A stretch of 64,000 bases of DNA. Source: Agapetus fuscipes. Lineage: Eukaryota; Arthropoda; Insecta; Trichoptera; Glossosomatidae. Of the stretch, positions 43,505 through 54,208 are shown in pieces. Location: contig OX637333.1 of NCBI GenBank assembly GCA_951799405.1, positions 16,429,960 to 16,493,959 on the forward strand. Reading direction: 5' to 3'. Made by a program: the position numbers and the translations under genes. The notes below the pieces were generated by a model that was not told the origin of the DNA, did no database searches, and was given only the letters and a program-made list of their open reading frames with translations. Each line of letters begins with the position of its first letter. The stretch's first letter is position 1.

Positions 43505-44526
43505 GGCTCAGTTTAGACACACGAAAATTTTTTGAAAAAGTTTCGATAGTGACGTCAAGCAAGATGGCCGCTCCGCAGTGACAGTTGCTGGCAATTTTGA
43601 TATTATGATGATTTTTTAAAAATGCCGCATGACCCGCTTATTTCGTAATGTTGGTCAGACTGAGTTCTCAGACATTTCCACTTCGGAGTTAAAATGTCTG
43701 AAAAGTCAAAGACAATAATGCTATGGACTCGAAAATTTTGGTAGGTATTTTAAATGTTTTTGTTAATTTAAAACTCGAAAACCTTTATTTTCTGTGAAAA
43801 CTAAAAACAATTTGGAAAATATAAAATAATTGTTAACCCCTTGAAAAGAAAAAGGAAGTAGTTAATAATTAAATTGAGTTTGTTCTTACTTTTTGATTAA
43901 AAACAATTTTATTTCACAACGGTGTTTTTTCCATTGCAACGTTTTAATTATGAAATGATTCCGTGAAACTTTTCACGGAAGATGTTACTCAATTATTTTT
44001 AATTAAAGTCGTAAATAATTTCAGTCGTAAGGGAAAATTAAATTTAATGTTGGTCTCGGCAAATAGGTAAGCGCCAAAAACAATGACACAATATAATGTG
44101 AACACAATATAAAATACCAATGCAATATTAATAACACAATTGCAATATTGCATTCTGTTTCATAAAAATATTTTTGAGGTTAAGAACCCGTAATATATTT
44201 TCACAACTAACATTGGAATATTTAGCCAGTTTGTACAACACCACGATGAATTTTAAATTATCTGTATGATTCTTTTTTTTACCGACGCATAGTTAAACTT
44301 AACACGTAAAATAATTTAATTCCTACATTATTAATTTAATCCCATTCGATGTTTGAATAAACCGCAACAGCTAAATGCCATTAGAAGAAAAAGATTCTGT
44401 TTTGTTCAAAAAATATTTTGTTCAAATGTGTGTGAAGACGGAAAACCGATAGTTGCCGCTAAAAATCTCTGTCTGACGTCACTATCGAAACTTTTTCAAA
44501 AAAATTTCGTGTGTCTAAACTGAGCC
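43505..44526. mobile_element. Family D element, right copy (1022 bp), inverted relative to left
   Basis: TTA flanks both sides (43502-43504, 44527-44529). It reads as the reverse complement of the left copy almost throughout, separated from it by 88 bp. Confidence 0.8.
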
Positions 44527-44530
44527 TTAG

Positions 44531-44595
44531 TATCATGGGGCGTCCACACGCTTGCCAACCATTCACAAGTCAAGCGCACAGTGTGTCGTCTAGAA
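44531..44595. mobile_element. 176-bp palindrome, third copy (left part)
   Basis: TCATGGGGCGTCCACACGCT through GTCTAGAA. It continues at 45601-45724 after the hAT and there includes the whole second arm. Confidence 0.88.
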
Positions 44596-45600
44596 CAGCG
44601 GTCCGCAACCCTGGGGTCGCGACCCCAGGTGGGGTCGCGAAAGATATTTATGGGGTCGCCAAAAAAGTCAACAAGGTCCTGTACTTATCGAGTTTTATTA
44701 ATGTTTATGCATCAAATATAACCTCTCTTTACATACACAATGTTAAGGAGAGAATCGAAAATAATTACGACTGTACGACCTGTCCAGTCCCGCCCGTCAC
44801 AACCTCACCGCTCCTGCGCCCGCGCACCTTTTTTTGAAAATAAAATATTAAAATAATTGCTAAAATTAAAATAATGTCCGTAGCTCAGTGGTAACACTGC
44901 GGACTCTGAATGGGAAGGTTGTGGGTTCGATTCCCGGCGGAGCACAAAAAATATACCATTTATATTTTCAAATTTGCTCTTCGCCGGGTTGAAAAATTCA
45001 TAAAACCTTTACCAATGACCGGTCTCCAAAGGTCCATCCAGCCTTACAGCAACTGGGTCTTGCTTGAGAATTGGCGCTTTGTAGCGACGACGATCAAGCT
45101 CGTAAAAAGGTCGATAGCTCAATTGGTAGAATGCTTGCATTCCATGCCGAGAGCAAGGGTTCGATCTCAAAGGCTTACTCAGCCCCCTGGGAGGGAAACC
45201 CCCACTTCAATTGAAAGTGGTTGGTGTGAGGCCGGCCCCCTTACCTGTAAAAATAAATAGGTCCCGAAGCGCCACATGCAACCCCTTCGGGGATAACGCA
45301 GGCAAGAAGTTACACTATATGTGTGGCTTAGTTGCGTTTTTTTTGCGTTTTTTGCTTGTCTCATTTAATGCCATCATAAATATTACTCGTACGTTAAATG
45401 CATATTTTCTAGTTTGCTCTAATATTACTTTCCAAAATAAATAAACTCTTCAATATAAATAATTTACGAAATAAAAACAGCTAACTTCGTTACCTGAACC
45501 AACCTTTGCACTTGTTAACTTAGTGTTTTTTTTTCTCGGGTCGTTCATAACTCTTTTTTGAATTTTGGGGTCGCAATATCAAAAAGGTTGCGGACCGCTG
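44596..45600. mobile_element. hAT MITE with GTCTAGAA duplication
   Basis: 15-bp perfect inverted ends CAGCGGTCCGCAACC. GTCTAGAA lies at 44588-44595 and 45601-45608. Subterminal GGGGTCGCGACCCC is a palindrome. It carries a B-C SINE dimer and no transposase. Confidence 0.93.
44876..45345 (+). mobile_element. SINE B-C dimer
   Basis: SINE-B head (TCCGTAGCTCAGTGGTAACA, box B GGTTGTGGGTTCGATTCCC) runs to CAAGCTCGTAAAAA, then the SINE-C head GGTCGATAGCTCAATTGGTA. The SINE-C body has a deletion after box B. It ends GGCTTAGTTGCGTTTT. Confidence 0.85.
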
Positions 45601-45957
45601 GTCTAGAACATGCTAGCTGGACAAAATGAGTCCATTAGACAAAATTTTGTCCAGCTAGCATGTTCTAGACGACACACTGTGCGCTTGACTTGAGATGAGT
45701 TGGCAAGCGTGTGGAAGCCCCATCAGAGTTTTATTTGCTCCACCCCACGAGGTGATGCAGTACCGGGGTTAGGGTTGGGCGCGGTCGGGCGACCGCCCAG
45801 GGGCGCCAGGTATGAAGGGGCGCCTGCGGCGCCCCTTTATATTTTTTAGGGATTTTGAAGTTTTTGGGGCATTAAAACTCGAACATATTGTCTTTAAGTT
45901 ATTAAAACACTGTTTTTATTTTCACTCTTTATTTTTTAATTATTTGGACACAAACGT

Positions 45958-45984
45958 TTTCGACTACACAGTAATCATCATCAG
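45958..45984 (-). ncRNA. Hammerhead-like core
   Basis: The minus strand reads CTGATGA, T, a six-pair stem GATTAC/GTAGTC with loop TGT, then GAAA. The stem differs in sequence from that at 23774 yet still pairs, which argues for selection on structure. Confidence 0.45.
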
Positions 45985-45999
45985 GTAATAATGTTCATT

Positions 46000-47100
46000 T
46001 TTCATATTTTTATTTCTTATAAACATATTTATTTTTCGTAAACAGTAAAAATTGAACCTGTAAAATAATTGTTACATTCTTAGAAAGAGAAATGAAAAGA
46101 AAAATTAAGTTTTTTTTTGTTATTGCTAGGTATATTTATTTTTACTTTAAAAGGGTACATATTTATTTCACGACCTTGTTTTTTATTTCGTTAAATGTTT
46201 TAATTATGAATGACTGAAATTATTTTAAGGAAGATGATTTAAGAAATGGACTGTTAAGGTTTGAATAGTTTTTTATTGACATTTAAATTTATAAGTATTG
46301 TTATGCCCTTAATTACACAACCAGTGAAATATTGTTAGTCAGGTTCATTTAGAGTTCTTTACACACTTAGTAGCACTTATTGTTCATTTGAAGCACTAGA
46401 TGGGAGAGACAGAGTGCTGACGTCCAGCCTCGACATCTCTCCTTGTTGGGAGCACGCGGGATGTCCGGTAGAGGTGTTTGGACAGAGCGGTTGTTTGATG
46501 TCACTCGTTCCAGCTTCCACGATGCGTGTGTAGCGCGGGTAGCAACGTCGGAATCTTAAATTGCCCAACAATTACTCCCGGCTGTGTGTATGTGTGCGCA
46601 GATGGAGGGTTACGTTTGGAAAGCATCCGCACGAGTCCTTCCGATTGCGTATGTAAGTGTTCACGGAGAGACAGGACCGTTTGGGAGGTAACAAAAGCAC
46701 CCGCACGATTCCTTCCGTGACACACGTGTGTGTGTGTGTGTGTGGTGCAGGCGGAGTGTTTCCGTCTTAGTGCAAGCCACTGATTCATTACCAGTACCTA
46801 CGGGGCAATTTGCACTGCTCCTCACATAGGCAAGGCTTCCGGTGGAATCGACCCAGTTGGTACTCTTTATCCGAGAAGCTAGCTCTCTGCTCTACAAAGA
46901 AAGGTTGAGACCACCTTGGTTCTTGTTATCCAGCGGAGCCGGATTTGGGAGGCCAAGTACCATGCCTTGAGATAACCAATAGAATATCTGCCTGATGACT
47001 CAAATCCCATTCGTTATGAAGAATGCTTGTTGGATTTTACATATGTGTTTGGTTGTTTCAAAACGCCATCTGTGTGTGTTTCTCTGAAGCTCACTGACAC
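46000..47100. other. Interior of the hAT-like element; no gene recognised
   Basis: Includes a (GT)n run (46727-46743) and GC-richer sequence at 46380-47000 with frames under 100 codons. I recognise no domain. Confidence 0.35.
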
Positions 47101-47106
47101 CACAGG

Positions 47107-47450
47107 ACTATCTAAGAAGTATGATTGGGAAAAAACAAATTGACAGGGTGAGGAATGATCTTGTAAGAGAAGAATATGGTGTAAGAGAAAGTGTGAAATT
47201 GAAGATGAAAAGAAGTTTGCTAAGATGGCTCGGGCATATGAAGAGAATGAGTGATGGAAGACTGACGAAGAAAGTATATGTTGCAGGAATAGATGGATGT
47301 CGTGGTAGAGGAAGACCTAGAGAAGTATAGATGGATCAAATTTTTGAAAAAGCAAACAAACGGAATTTCCAGAGTCATGATAAAAGGAGGGCTTTTATGA
47401 AAAAGGTTTTGACTCTCGATGAAATGAAAGAAGTATGCAAGGAGTATGCG
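47107..47450 (+). pseudogene. RTE-like LINE C-terminal tail (uninterrupted site)
   Basis: Reads MIGKKQIDRVRNDLVREEYG, then LRWLGHMKRMSDGRLTKKVY, DGCRGRGRPREV and, after a stop, ANKRNFQSHDKRRAFMKKVL and TLDEMKEVCK. It matches the 57.6-58.0 kb tail. The junction CTATCTAAGAAGTATGATTG is intact here, whereas the other copy has family A inserted at that point. It carries an early stop and lacks the RT. Confidence 0.8.
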
Positions 47451-47510
47451 AACTACACGTGCTTATTTGTGGGCATGCATTAGAGAGCTTTAAATGTGGT
47501 TTAAAAATGG
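47447..47510 (+). mobile_element. Family A 3' scrap
   Basis: GCGAACTACACGTGCTTATT, GGGCATGCATTAGAGAGCTT. Confidence 0.55.
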
Positions 47511-47519
47511 TCTAGCAGC

Positions 47520-48640
47520 TAGCTGATTTAGATTTAGAAATCAGAAAGAATGGTAGGGAAGAGAGAAATCCTTGGCAAAGTGGAGAGGGCTATAACTCGC
47601 AGAAATCAAACATCCAGTTCTATATATGGATGTGCGGAACGATGTAAGTTTTTGGTTTGTATTTCGGGTATGCGAAATATACACTCGGCGTGATTGTCCT
47701 CTTACATATCATTGTACAAAATTAGACTCAAGTTAAGCATGAAATAGTTGATTTTTATATTTATGCAGCTGACTTTAGTATGGAAATCAGTTATTCGTAA
47801 ATTGTTTTTTTTTTTATAAATGCACACGTTTTTAAATTTTATATTCTTTCCATTGTCTTATTTTTTCAAATTTTATATTTTAGTTTTTTTCTGTCATTCT
47901 AAGTTTTCAATTTTTTGTTGTTTAATTTTTTTTTTCAATATTTGATTACATGGTTTGCTTTATGTAATAGTTTTTAATTTTTATGTGTTATTTTTTTCTG
48001 TCATTCTAAGTTTTCAAATTTTTGTTTAATGTGTTTTTTTCAGTTTTTGATTTTATGGTTTGGTCTATGTAATAGTTTTTAATTTTTAAATGTATAATTT
48101 TTATTGTCTTTTGATTTCTTTTTCATTTTTTAATACAATATTAAATTCTTTCTATTTTTAGTTTTTTCATATTTCTTATTTTCTTTTTTTACATTCCTAT
48201 TATATTTTTATTTTAAAGTTAATACTTTTCTGTCTAGACTTTTTTTTTCGTATTCGTTTAAGTTTCCTTTTTTGATTTTTCTTTGTTTAATTTTAGATTT
48301 CACATATATATATATTTTTCAATTTTTATGTTGTAAGACTATTTCTGTCTTTTCCATTTTTTTTTAATTTGTGCTTTCTAAATATTGAATTTCAAATTAT
48401 TCTACATTCGTACATTTTTTTATAGTTTCAGTTTTTGTACTTTCGTCAAATTTTAATTTTTGTCCATTTCTTATTTTTGATGAAATGTATTAAAAAATGT
48501 ATTATTTTTATTAAGTTGATATTTTCCACCATTTGATTAGCTGTCAACTATATTGTCATATATTTTTTAAATAAATGGTTACTAAATTCCTTTTTTTCGT
48601 ATGAATTTGAATTTTCGAATGGCGAATAGGTGGGGGGGGG
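47520..48640. other. T-rich low-complexity stretch, no gene
   Basis: Long T runs with repeated phrases such as TTTTTCTGTCATTCTAAGTT (47890 and 47996) and GTAATAGTTTTTAATTTT. Probably an old tandem expansion. Confidence 0.5.
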
Positions 48641-48691
48641 GCGCTTTAAAAAATCTCGCCCAGGGCGCTGGTAGTGCTAAAACCGGCACTG

Positions 48692-50071
48692 ACTGAAAGT
48701 TGAAATCATGCCGCTGAGGGCCATTTTGAATTTAAAGACTTGATATTCGAAACGGTTATGCCTCTCAGTAATTTTAACAACTTTTGGAAGAAACTTTTTC
48801 GCAAAAAGTAAATTCTTCATTCAAAATTTGTAAATACCTACATAGAAAAAAATACAAAACAATATCTTTCAGTTGGCACAACGGGCGCATGCATTGTTGG
48901 AACAATGAAATTGAACATGCCACCTAAACATAAAGAGACTTAAGTATTTTCAAAAGTACAACAAAAGACATGAAGGATTAAGAGTAGCTGCCATACATTT
49001 TTTTTGGTTTCTTCAATATTTTAACATTCTCCTGCCCTTTATTTTATAATTCTGAAGGTTTATTTTCAATAAATAAGTTTGTTTTGCTAATGTCAACATT
49101 TTTTGAAAGAAAACTTTTTTCAATGACAAATTTTTTCAAACAAAATTTTGAAAAACCTGATTTTCACAAAAAAGTAAAATTTATAAGCAAAGTATAAAGA
49201 TGTGTAATGGGACAATCACGCCAAGTGTATATTTTGCATACTTGCGATACCAAATAAAAAAATACATTGCTCTGTAGGCGGCCATTTTAAATTTAAAGGC
49301 CTCATACTCAAATTTAAAATGCATTTTAGTACACCCCATAAATGTTGGAAGAATCTTTTTTTCTACGGCAAATTTCTTTGAACAAATATTTAAAAAGTAA
49401 AATTTCATACAAAGTGTCTTATATATAAAAGAATAAAAACTGAATCTTTTTTTTTTTAATTTTCAAGTCATTTTTTTCTAAGAGTTCTGTCGATGGGTCG
49501 AGCGTTTTCCCATTCTTAGATTTTTTGTAGATTGTGAGTTTAGGCATTTTAAGGTATCTTTTTTTTCATTTTTTTATTTCATTTAAGGTATACCAAGCAG
49601 TATCAGACACTAAAATATCGTGAAAAGTATCACAAGCAGTTTTAAGATGTTGAAAGATGATGAAAAATAAAGAGCAGAAATAAAAAGCAGGATAAAGACT
49701 TCAGTACCTGCACAACAATAGGAAGTAGCACGATCAGGCCTGGGATTCTACCATAAAATTGTCCACTTTTTGTTGTTGTTGTTGGTCAGTTCTCATGGAT
49801 CTTTTAAAAATCAGAGCAGGGGTAAAGTGTGCTGGCGAAGCCGGACTTTAAACTAAAATGCCGTTATCGTGCGCAGCACGAGTAGGCAGGCTATTTAACT
49901 TAAATTCGTCTTTCGTGGATTAATGATATTCGGAACATGAAAAGAATTCAATTACCTTTTTATCACAAAATTTATTAAATTATATCTTAAAGCATTCAAT
50001 GAAATAAAGAACATATGGGCAAAAAATTATGGCGAAGCCAGACTTAAACCTGCCCGGAGGGCCTAGCAGCC
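48692..50071. other. AT-rich, no gene seen
   Basis: Two phrases near GGCCATTTT.AATTTAAAG (48719, 49279) are similar. Otherwise featureless. A possible Helitron body precedes 50072. Confidence 0.35.
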
Positions 50072-50102
50072 AACCGTGCGAGAGCGCGGTTTGGTCTGCT
50101 AG
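50072..50102 (+). mobile_element. Helitron-like 3' terminus
   Basis: Hairpin AACCGTGC-GAGA-GCGCGGTT (one T.G wobble), a 7-nt gap, then CTAG followed by T. Helitrons end in a hairpin shortly before CTRR and insert before T. The 5' TC end is not identified. Confidence 0.5.
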
Positions 50103-50470
50103 TTATAAAATAAAAATAAAAATTATAAAATTTTAAATGAAAGATCCAACTGTTTTTTAGAATTTATTATTTCTTTTGAAGTGAGACTTTAGCAATATAA
50201 GAGGTCCATTCTTTACATTTCAACCAAATATTAATGTTAAAACTTTTCTTTTAAGCTGAATAAAAAACATCAGTCAAAGGCAATGAAAAGATGAACAAAA
50301 TGGAAAATGGCTTAAATTATTCTTGGGAAAAGGATACATCCTCTCTGTGGCAAATATTGAAGTAACTACATTCTGCAAAGGACCAAAATACAAAATACTT
50401 AACTATTGCAATAACTTACTTTTGCAAAAACCCTGTAAAAAAGGCATTGCATATAGTTTTCTATTCTGGA

Positions 50471-50921
50471 TTAGCTAACACTTTCTTGGCCTTTTTTCTT
50501 TCCTTCCAGATGTACCAACTTCATGTGTCTTAATAAAGATCGCTTTTGTTTACATTTGTAGCCACATTTTTGGCACGCAAAAGGGATTTCCCCCGTGTGC
50601 TTCAAGATGTGCAAATTTAGTGAAGCAATGTCTCGACATTTGAAATCACATAATTTGCACGCATGAGGTTTGATGTCTGTGTGGACAATCATGTGATTCT
50701 TGAGAGACAGCTTGTGGAAAAACGCTTTGCCACATGTGCTACACGCATGCTTTCTCTCATTGAGATGCACACGCCTCACATGCGCAGCTGTGCCTCCAGA
50801 GGAACTGAATGTGGCGGGACATTTGAGACATCTGTGTATTCTTTTCTCGTAGCTGTGCTTGTTTTGCAAGTGATGTGTTCGGAGCTGATGGTTTGTGAAG
50901 CACTCGGAGCAGTGAGGGCAT
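50471..50921 (-). CDS. C2H2 zinc-finger gene, last exon (five fingers)
   Basis: Third visible exon of a minus-strand gene; nuclear DNA-binding protein by family. The 3' splice site TTTGTTTTTAATAG precedes it at 50922. The first base completes the Lys codon left by the exon at 58635, giving RNYK-CPHCSECF across the junction. Five fingers follow: CPHC..., CLKCPATF..., CSTCGKAF..., CKLCDFKC... and CQKCGYKC..., each closed by HxxxH or HxxxxH. Linkers vary (HLNERKH, HTDIKPH, HTGEIPF). The protein ends EGKKKGQESVS and a stop. 150 codons including the stop. Although an ATG lies further upstream in the same frame, that part is intronic. The preceding intron is about 7.7 kb and filled with repeats. 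Phase and finger continuity make the join strong; cDNA would prove it. Confidence 0.85.
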
Positions 50922-51075
50922 CTATTAAAAACAAAGAAAAAGGAATGTTTTGAATTCAAATTTAAAAAAATTATAAATTCGAAAACATACTACTTATGTT
51001 TTAGTTTGTAGATACATATCCAAAGGTTATCTCAAAGGTGTACCTAAAATCTCCAATCTGAATATTTCAATTTCC

Positions 51076-51325
51076 TTGACTTAAAGGTTGGTACGAGGCT
51101 GACCACCTGTACTGTAAAAAGGTGGTTCACTTTGCCAATGTCACCCCTGCTTCAGGGAAGGTCGGCAAGAGTTGCAGGGCTTATGATCATTTCAGATTGT
51201 GTTTTTATATTGTAGGTCCACATGCGGTATGTCTGAGAGCGAAATTATGTGTGTCTGCTTGTGGGAATGCATGTAATATGAATCTCAAATGATACATATT
51301 TTTGCAACTTAGATTTAGATTATTT
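51076..51325 (+). mobile_element. Family A repeat, near full length
   Basis: Starts TTCCTTGACTTAAAGGTTGG and ends TTTGCAACTTAGATTTAGAT. It lies in intron 2 of the zinc-finger gene. Confidence 0.88.
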
Positions 51326-51334
51326 AAACAGACA

Positions 51335-51785
51335 AATTCTTCTTACAATTCAGTTTGGGCCTCATCATTGTAGTATATCCAACTCCCGTTGGATATACAT
51401 TTATTTATCAATATTTTTCTTCAAAAATACAATAAAAATATACATTTTCAAAAAACTTAATAGAGAAACCCACATAGACATAACCTGTGCGTGGGTTTAC
51501 AGGTACGAAATATAATAAAAGCAAAAGTTGAAAATTTTAATTACGATCTATACAAAAAAAGGAAAAACAAAACTTATATCGAAAAGAGAGGTAAAATTTA
51601 GTTCATTTATAGTAAAAGTTGAAAATTTTGGCGAAAGGAAAAAATAAAAACAAGAACAAAATGAAACAAAAAGATTGAAAATGGGTAAAACGATAAAGAT
51701 ATTTATTAAATTTCAAGGAAGTTATCTCATGGATCTCCAATCTCGAGCGACAACTTCTTGTTACAATTCAGTTTGTGCTTGATCA
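51335..51785. repeat. Direct repeat flanking A-rich sequence
   Basis: TTCTT(C/G)TTACAATTCAGTTT, followed by TG and C(T/C)(T/C)GATCAT-like sequence, occurs at about 51337 and 51757. The region between has no gene. Confidence 0.5.
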
Positions 51786-51842
51786 TCTTAAGACTCTGCC
51801 TGCCAAATTTGCTTGTGATTTTTGTTCGTGATTTTGTATCAG

Positions 51843-52455
51843 TGACATTGTATCGGTGGACATTATGTCGGTGGACATTCTGTCAGGGGACATGTTGGTG
51901 GACATTTTGTCGCGTGGACATTTTGTCGGGTGGACATTCTGTCAGTGGACATTTTGTCGGGGGACATGCTGTGGCGTGGACATTTTGTCCGTGGACATTT
52001 TGTCGGGTGGACATTTTTTCGGTGGACATTCTGTCGGTGGACATTGTATCGGTGGACATTATGTCGGTGGACATTATGTCGGTGGACATTCTGTCGGAGG
52101 ACATGTTGGTGGACATTTTGTCGCATGGACATTTTGTCGGGTGGACATTCTGTCAGTGGAGATTTTGTCGGGGGACATGTTGTGGCGTGGACATTTTGTC
52201 CGTGGACATTTTGTCGGGTGGACATTTTTTCGGTGGACATTCTGTCGGTGGACATTGTATCGGTGGACATTTTGTCCGTGGACATTTTGTCGGGTGGACA
52301 TTTTTTCGGTGGACATTCTGTCGGTGGACATTGTATCGGTGGACATTATGTCGGTGGACATTATGTCGGTGGACATTATGTCGGTGGACATTATGTCGGT
52401 GGACATTCTGTCGGGGGACATGTTGTTGGTGGACATTTTGTCCGTGGACATTTTA
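51843..52455. repeat. 15-bp minisatellite, about 40 units
   Basis: Units approximate GTCGGTGGACATTNT. A higher-order pattern is visible: CATTGTATCGG recurs at about 51846, 52041, 52253 and 52328. Because 15 is a multiple of three, several frames stay open on both strands (up to 267 codons, Gly-His-Ser-Val type or Met-Ser-Thr-Asp type). I do not treat them as genes. Confidence 0.93.
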
Positions 52456-52963
52456 CACACAGACACTTTCTAGCAAATCTACGTGTTTCTACATGTGTGT
52501 GCGTGAGAGAGCTCCTGGCGGGCGACCTCTCCCATCAACAACTGCCTCAACACTAAATTAGAATTCACAAGCAGTCTTGGTTTTATAGCATCGTTGTCTT
52601 CATACATTATATCGAAATTTCGAAGCTGTTTTTTAACTTTATTTTGTTAAATTAACATGTATTATCACGAAAAAAAAAGGTTTCAATTTTGAGTTTGATT
52701 AATAAACTTACCATTTATACATATTTTTTGTATCCTTCCATTCAACAAATTCAATTATTTGGAGCTGTCATACGCGTCGCGAGCGACAGACGTGTGTACC
52801 GATTAAAATTTATTGACTTAACAAAAAATATGCTTGTTAAATAATTATTTACTTAATGAAATTAAAAATAGTTTATTTTGGTGCTCATTTTAAAATTGCA
52901 AATAATTACCTAAGTGTCAATGAAATCAATTTAAATTTTTTTAGTGAGTTTTAACTCATAATT

Positions 52964-54208
52964 ATGGATATCAGTCCCTTCAACCGAAGTGGAAAAACCG
53001 CGAGCTCGCCGCCTACTACGCCCTCCACGGATCCTGCACCTAAGCTGGATGCAGCAAAGCAACTCCAAGATGCACAGGAAACCGTATCAGACTTGGACAT
53101 CTGGAAATGGATGACGTATGTAGAAAATCGTCTGGATGAAGTGTGCTCTGTTGTTGCCGAGGGCAAGTTAAACACGGAGCAAAAACTGAAAATAAGTAAT
53201 TTGTGCCGAAAAGTGGGACATGGAACTTCGCAACTAGCACTTATCTTTAATTCCACGAAAATAAAGGTCATGCAAGCGCAATCTTCTATCCAAGCTCTCA
53301 CTCAAAAACTCGAAGACCAAAAACAACTCTCGCAGCAGCTACAAGACCTTAAGTTGAGTGTTGAAAACTCTGAAAAACCATCCACGGGACCTTCCTTTGC
53401 CGACATGGTTAAAAAAAACGAAAATAATTATATGCAGCCATTAAATCTAAGTTCAGTGGGCATTTATCCGAACAACAAATATAGGTCAAGTGAAGAAACC
53501 AAATCATTGGTCCAAAAAGTAATCTGCCCTGAACAAATGAAACTCCATATAAGAGGACTTCGCAAAACAAGAAATGGCGGCATCATAATCAGCACTGACA
53601 ACAAAGACGACATAGACAAGCTAAAAAACTCCACGCAACTTATGAACGCAGACGTCAAAATTGATGAACCACGTAAGCAAAGGCCCAGGATTACGATCAT
53701 CGGTGTGCCCACAGTAATGCAAAATAAGGAAGTTCTGACCTGCCTATATCAGCAAAATTTGTCCGAAAGCCTCCAGCCCTTAACCCTCGAAAATTTTTTG
53801 AACTCCATTAAATTAAGCCACAAATCAGGTAAAAGGGATGCTGAGACCTGCAACTATGTCATCGAAGTCCCTGCAGACATTCGCAAAGCCCTTATTACTA
53901 AGGAACGAGTCTTCATCAACTGGTCTTCTTGCCCTGTGAGAGACTTCACTCTAGTAACAAGATGTTACAAATGCCAACTTTATGGTCACGCCGCCAAATC
54001 ATGCAAGGAGTCAGCCTGCACCTGCAGCCACTGTGGGAAACAAGGCCATTCATACAAAGAATGCACAAAAAAGGAAGGAGAAGGAAAATGCGCTTCCTGC
54101 TTGCACTTCAAAAAACCGAGCAATCACAAAACAGGATCTATTGACTGCCCGGCAAAAATAATAGCTGAGAAGAGATTGATCAACTCAATTGACTATGGAG
54201 GCGCCTAA
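52964..54208 (+). CDS. Intact LINE ORF1 (gag-like, three zinc knuckles), 414 aa
   Basis: Nucleic-acid-binding protein that packages LINE RNA in the cytoplasm. It starts MDISPFNRSGKTASS; there is no in-frame ATG just before. Residues 1-30 are Pro/Ser/Thr-rich. Residues about 100-135 (SSIQALTQKLEDQKQL...) are heptad-like and may form a coiled coil. An RRM-like middle (about 190-310, e.g. KLHIRGLRKTRNGGIIIS) leads to three zinc knuckles: C334-C347 (CYKCQLYGHAAKSC), C354-C367 (CSHCGKQGHSYKEC) and the longer C376-C395 variant. This order is typical of ORF1 in the jockey/R1/I group. The frame is unbroken, so the copy is young or selected. No ORF2 follows; about 1 kb of non-coding sequence leads to an (ATT)n tail. 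It lies antisense in intron 2 of the zinc-finger gene. Confidence 0.9.
   Translation: MDISPFNRSGKTASSPPTTPSTDPAPKLDAAKQLQDAQETVSDLDIWKWMTYVENRLDEVCSVVAEGKLNTEQKLKISNLCRKVGHGTSQLALIFNSTKIKVMQAQSSIQALTQKLEDQKQLSQQLQDLKLSVENSEKPSTGPSFADMVKKNENNYMQPLNLSSVGIYPNNKYRSSEETKSLVQKVICPEQMKLHIRGLRKTRNGGIIISTDNKDDIDKLKNSTQLMNADVKIDEPRKQRPRITIIGVPTVMQNKEVLTCLYQQNLSESLQPLTLENFLNSIKLSHKSGKRDAETCNYVIEVPADIRKALITKERVFINWSSCPVRDFTLVTRCYKCQLYGHAAKSCKESACTCSHCGKQGHSYKECTKKEGEGKCASCLHFKKPSNHKTGSIDCPAKIIAEKRLINSIDYGGA

Larger units (their letters stand above)
45758..48691. mobile_element. hAT-like element with CAGTRCCGG ends
   Basis: The left end is CAGTACCGGGGTTAGG, the right end inverted CAGTGCCGGTTTTAGCAC. Both subterminal regions carry GCGCCC/GGGCGC words. 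I could not read a target duplication. The interior has a hammerhead-like core, a LINE tail and T-rich sequence; no transposase seen. Confidence 0.5.

Noticed and set aside
51758..52561. 267-residue frame
   Set aside because: Entirely minisatellite; similar long frames exist on the opposite strand.
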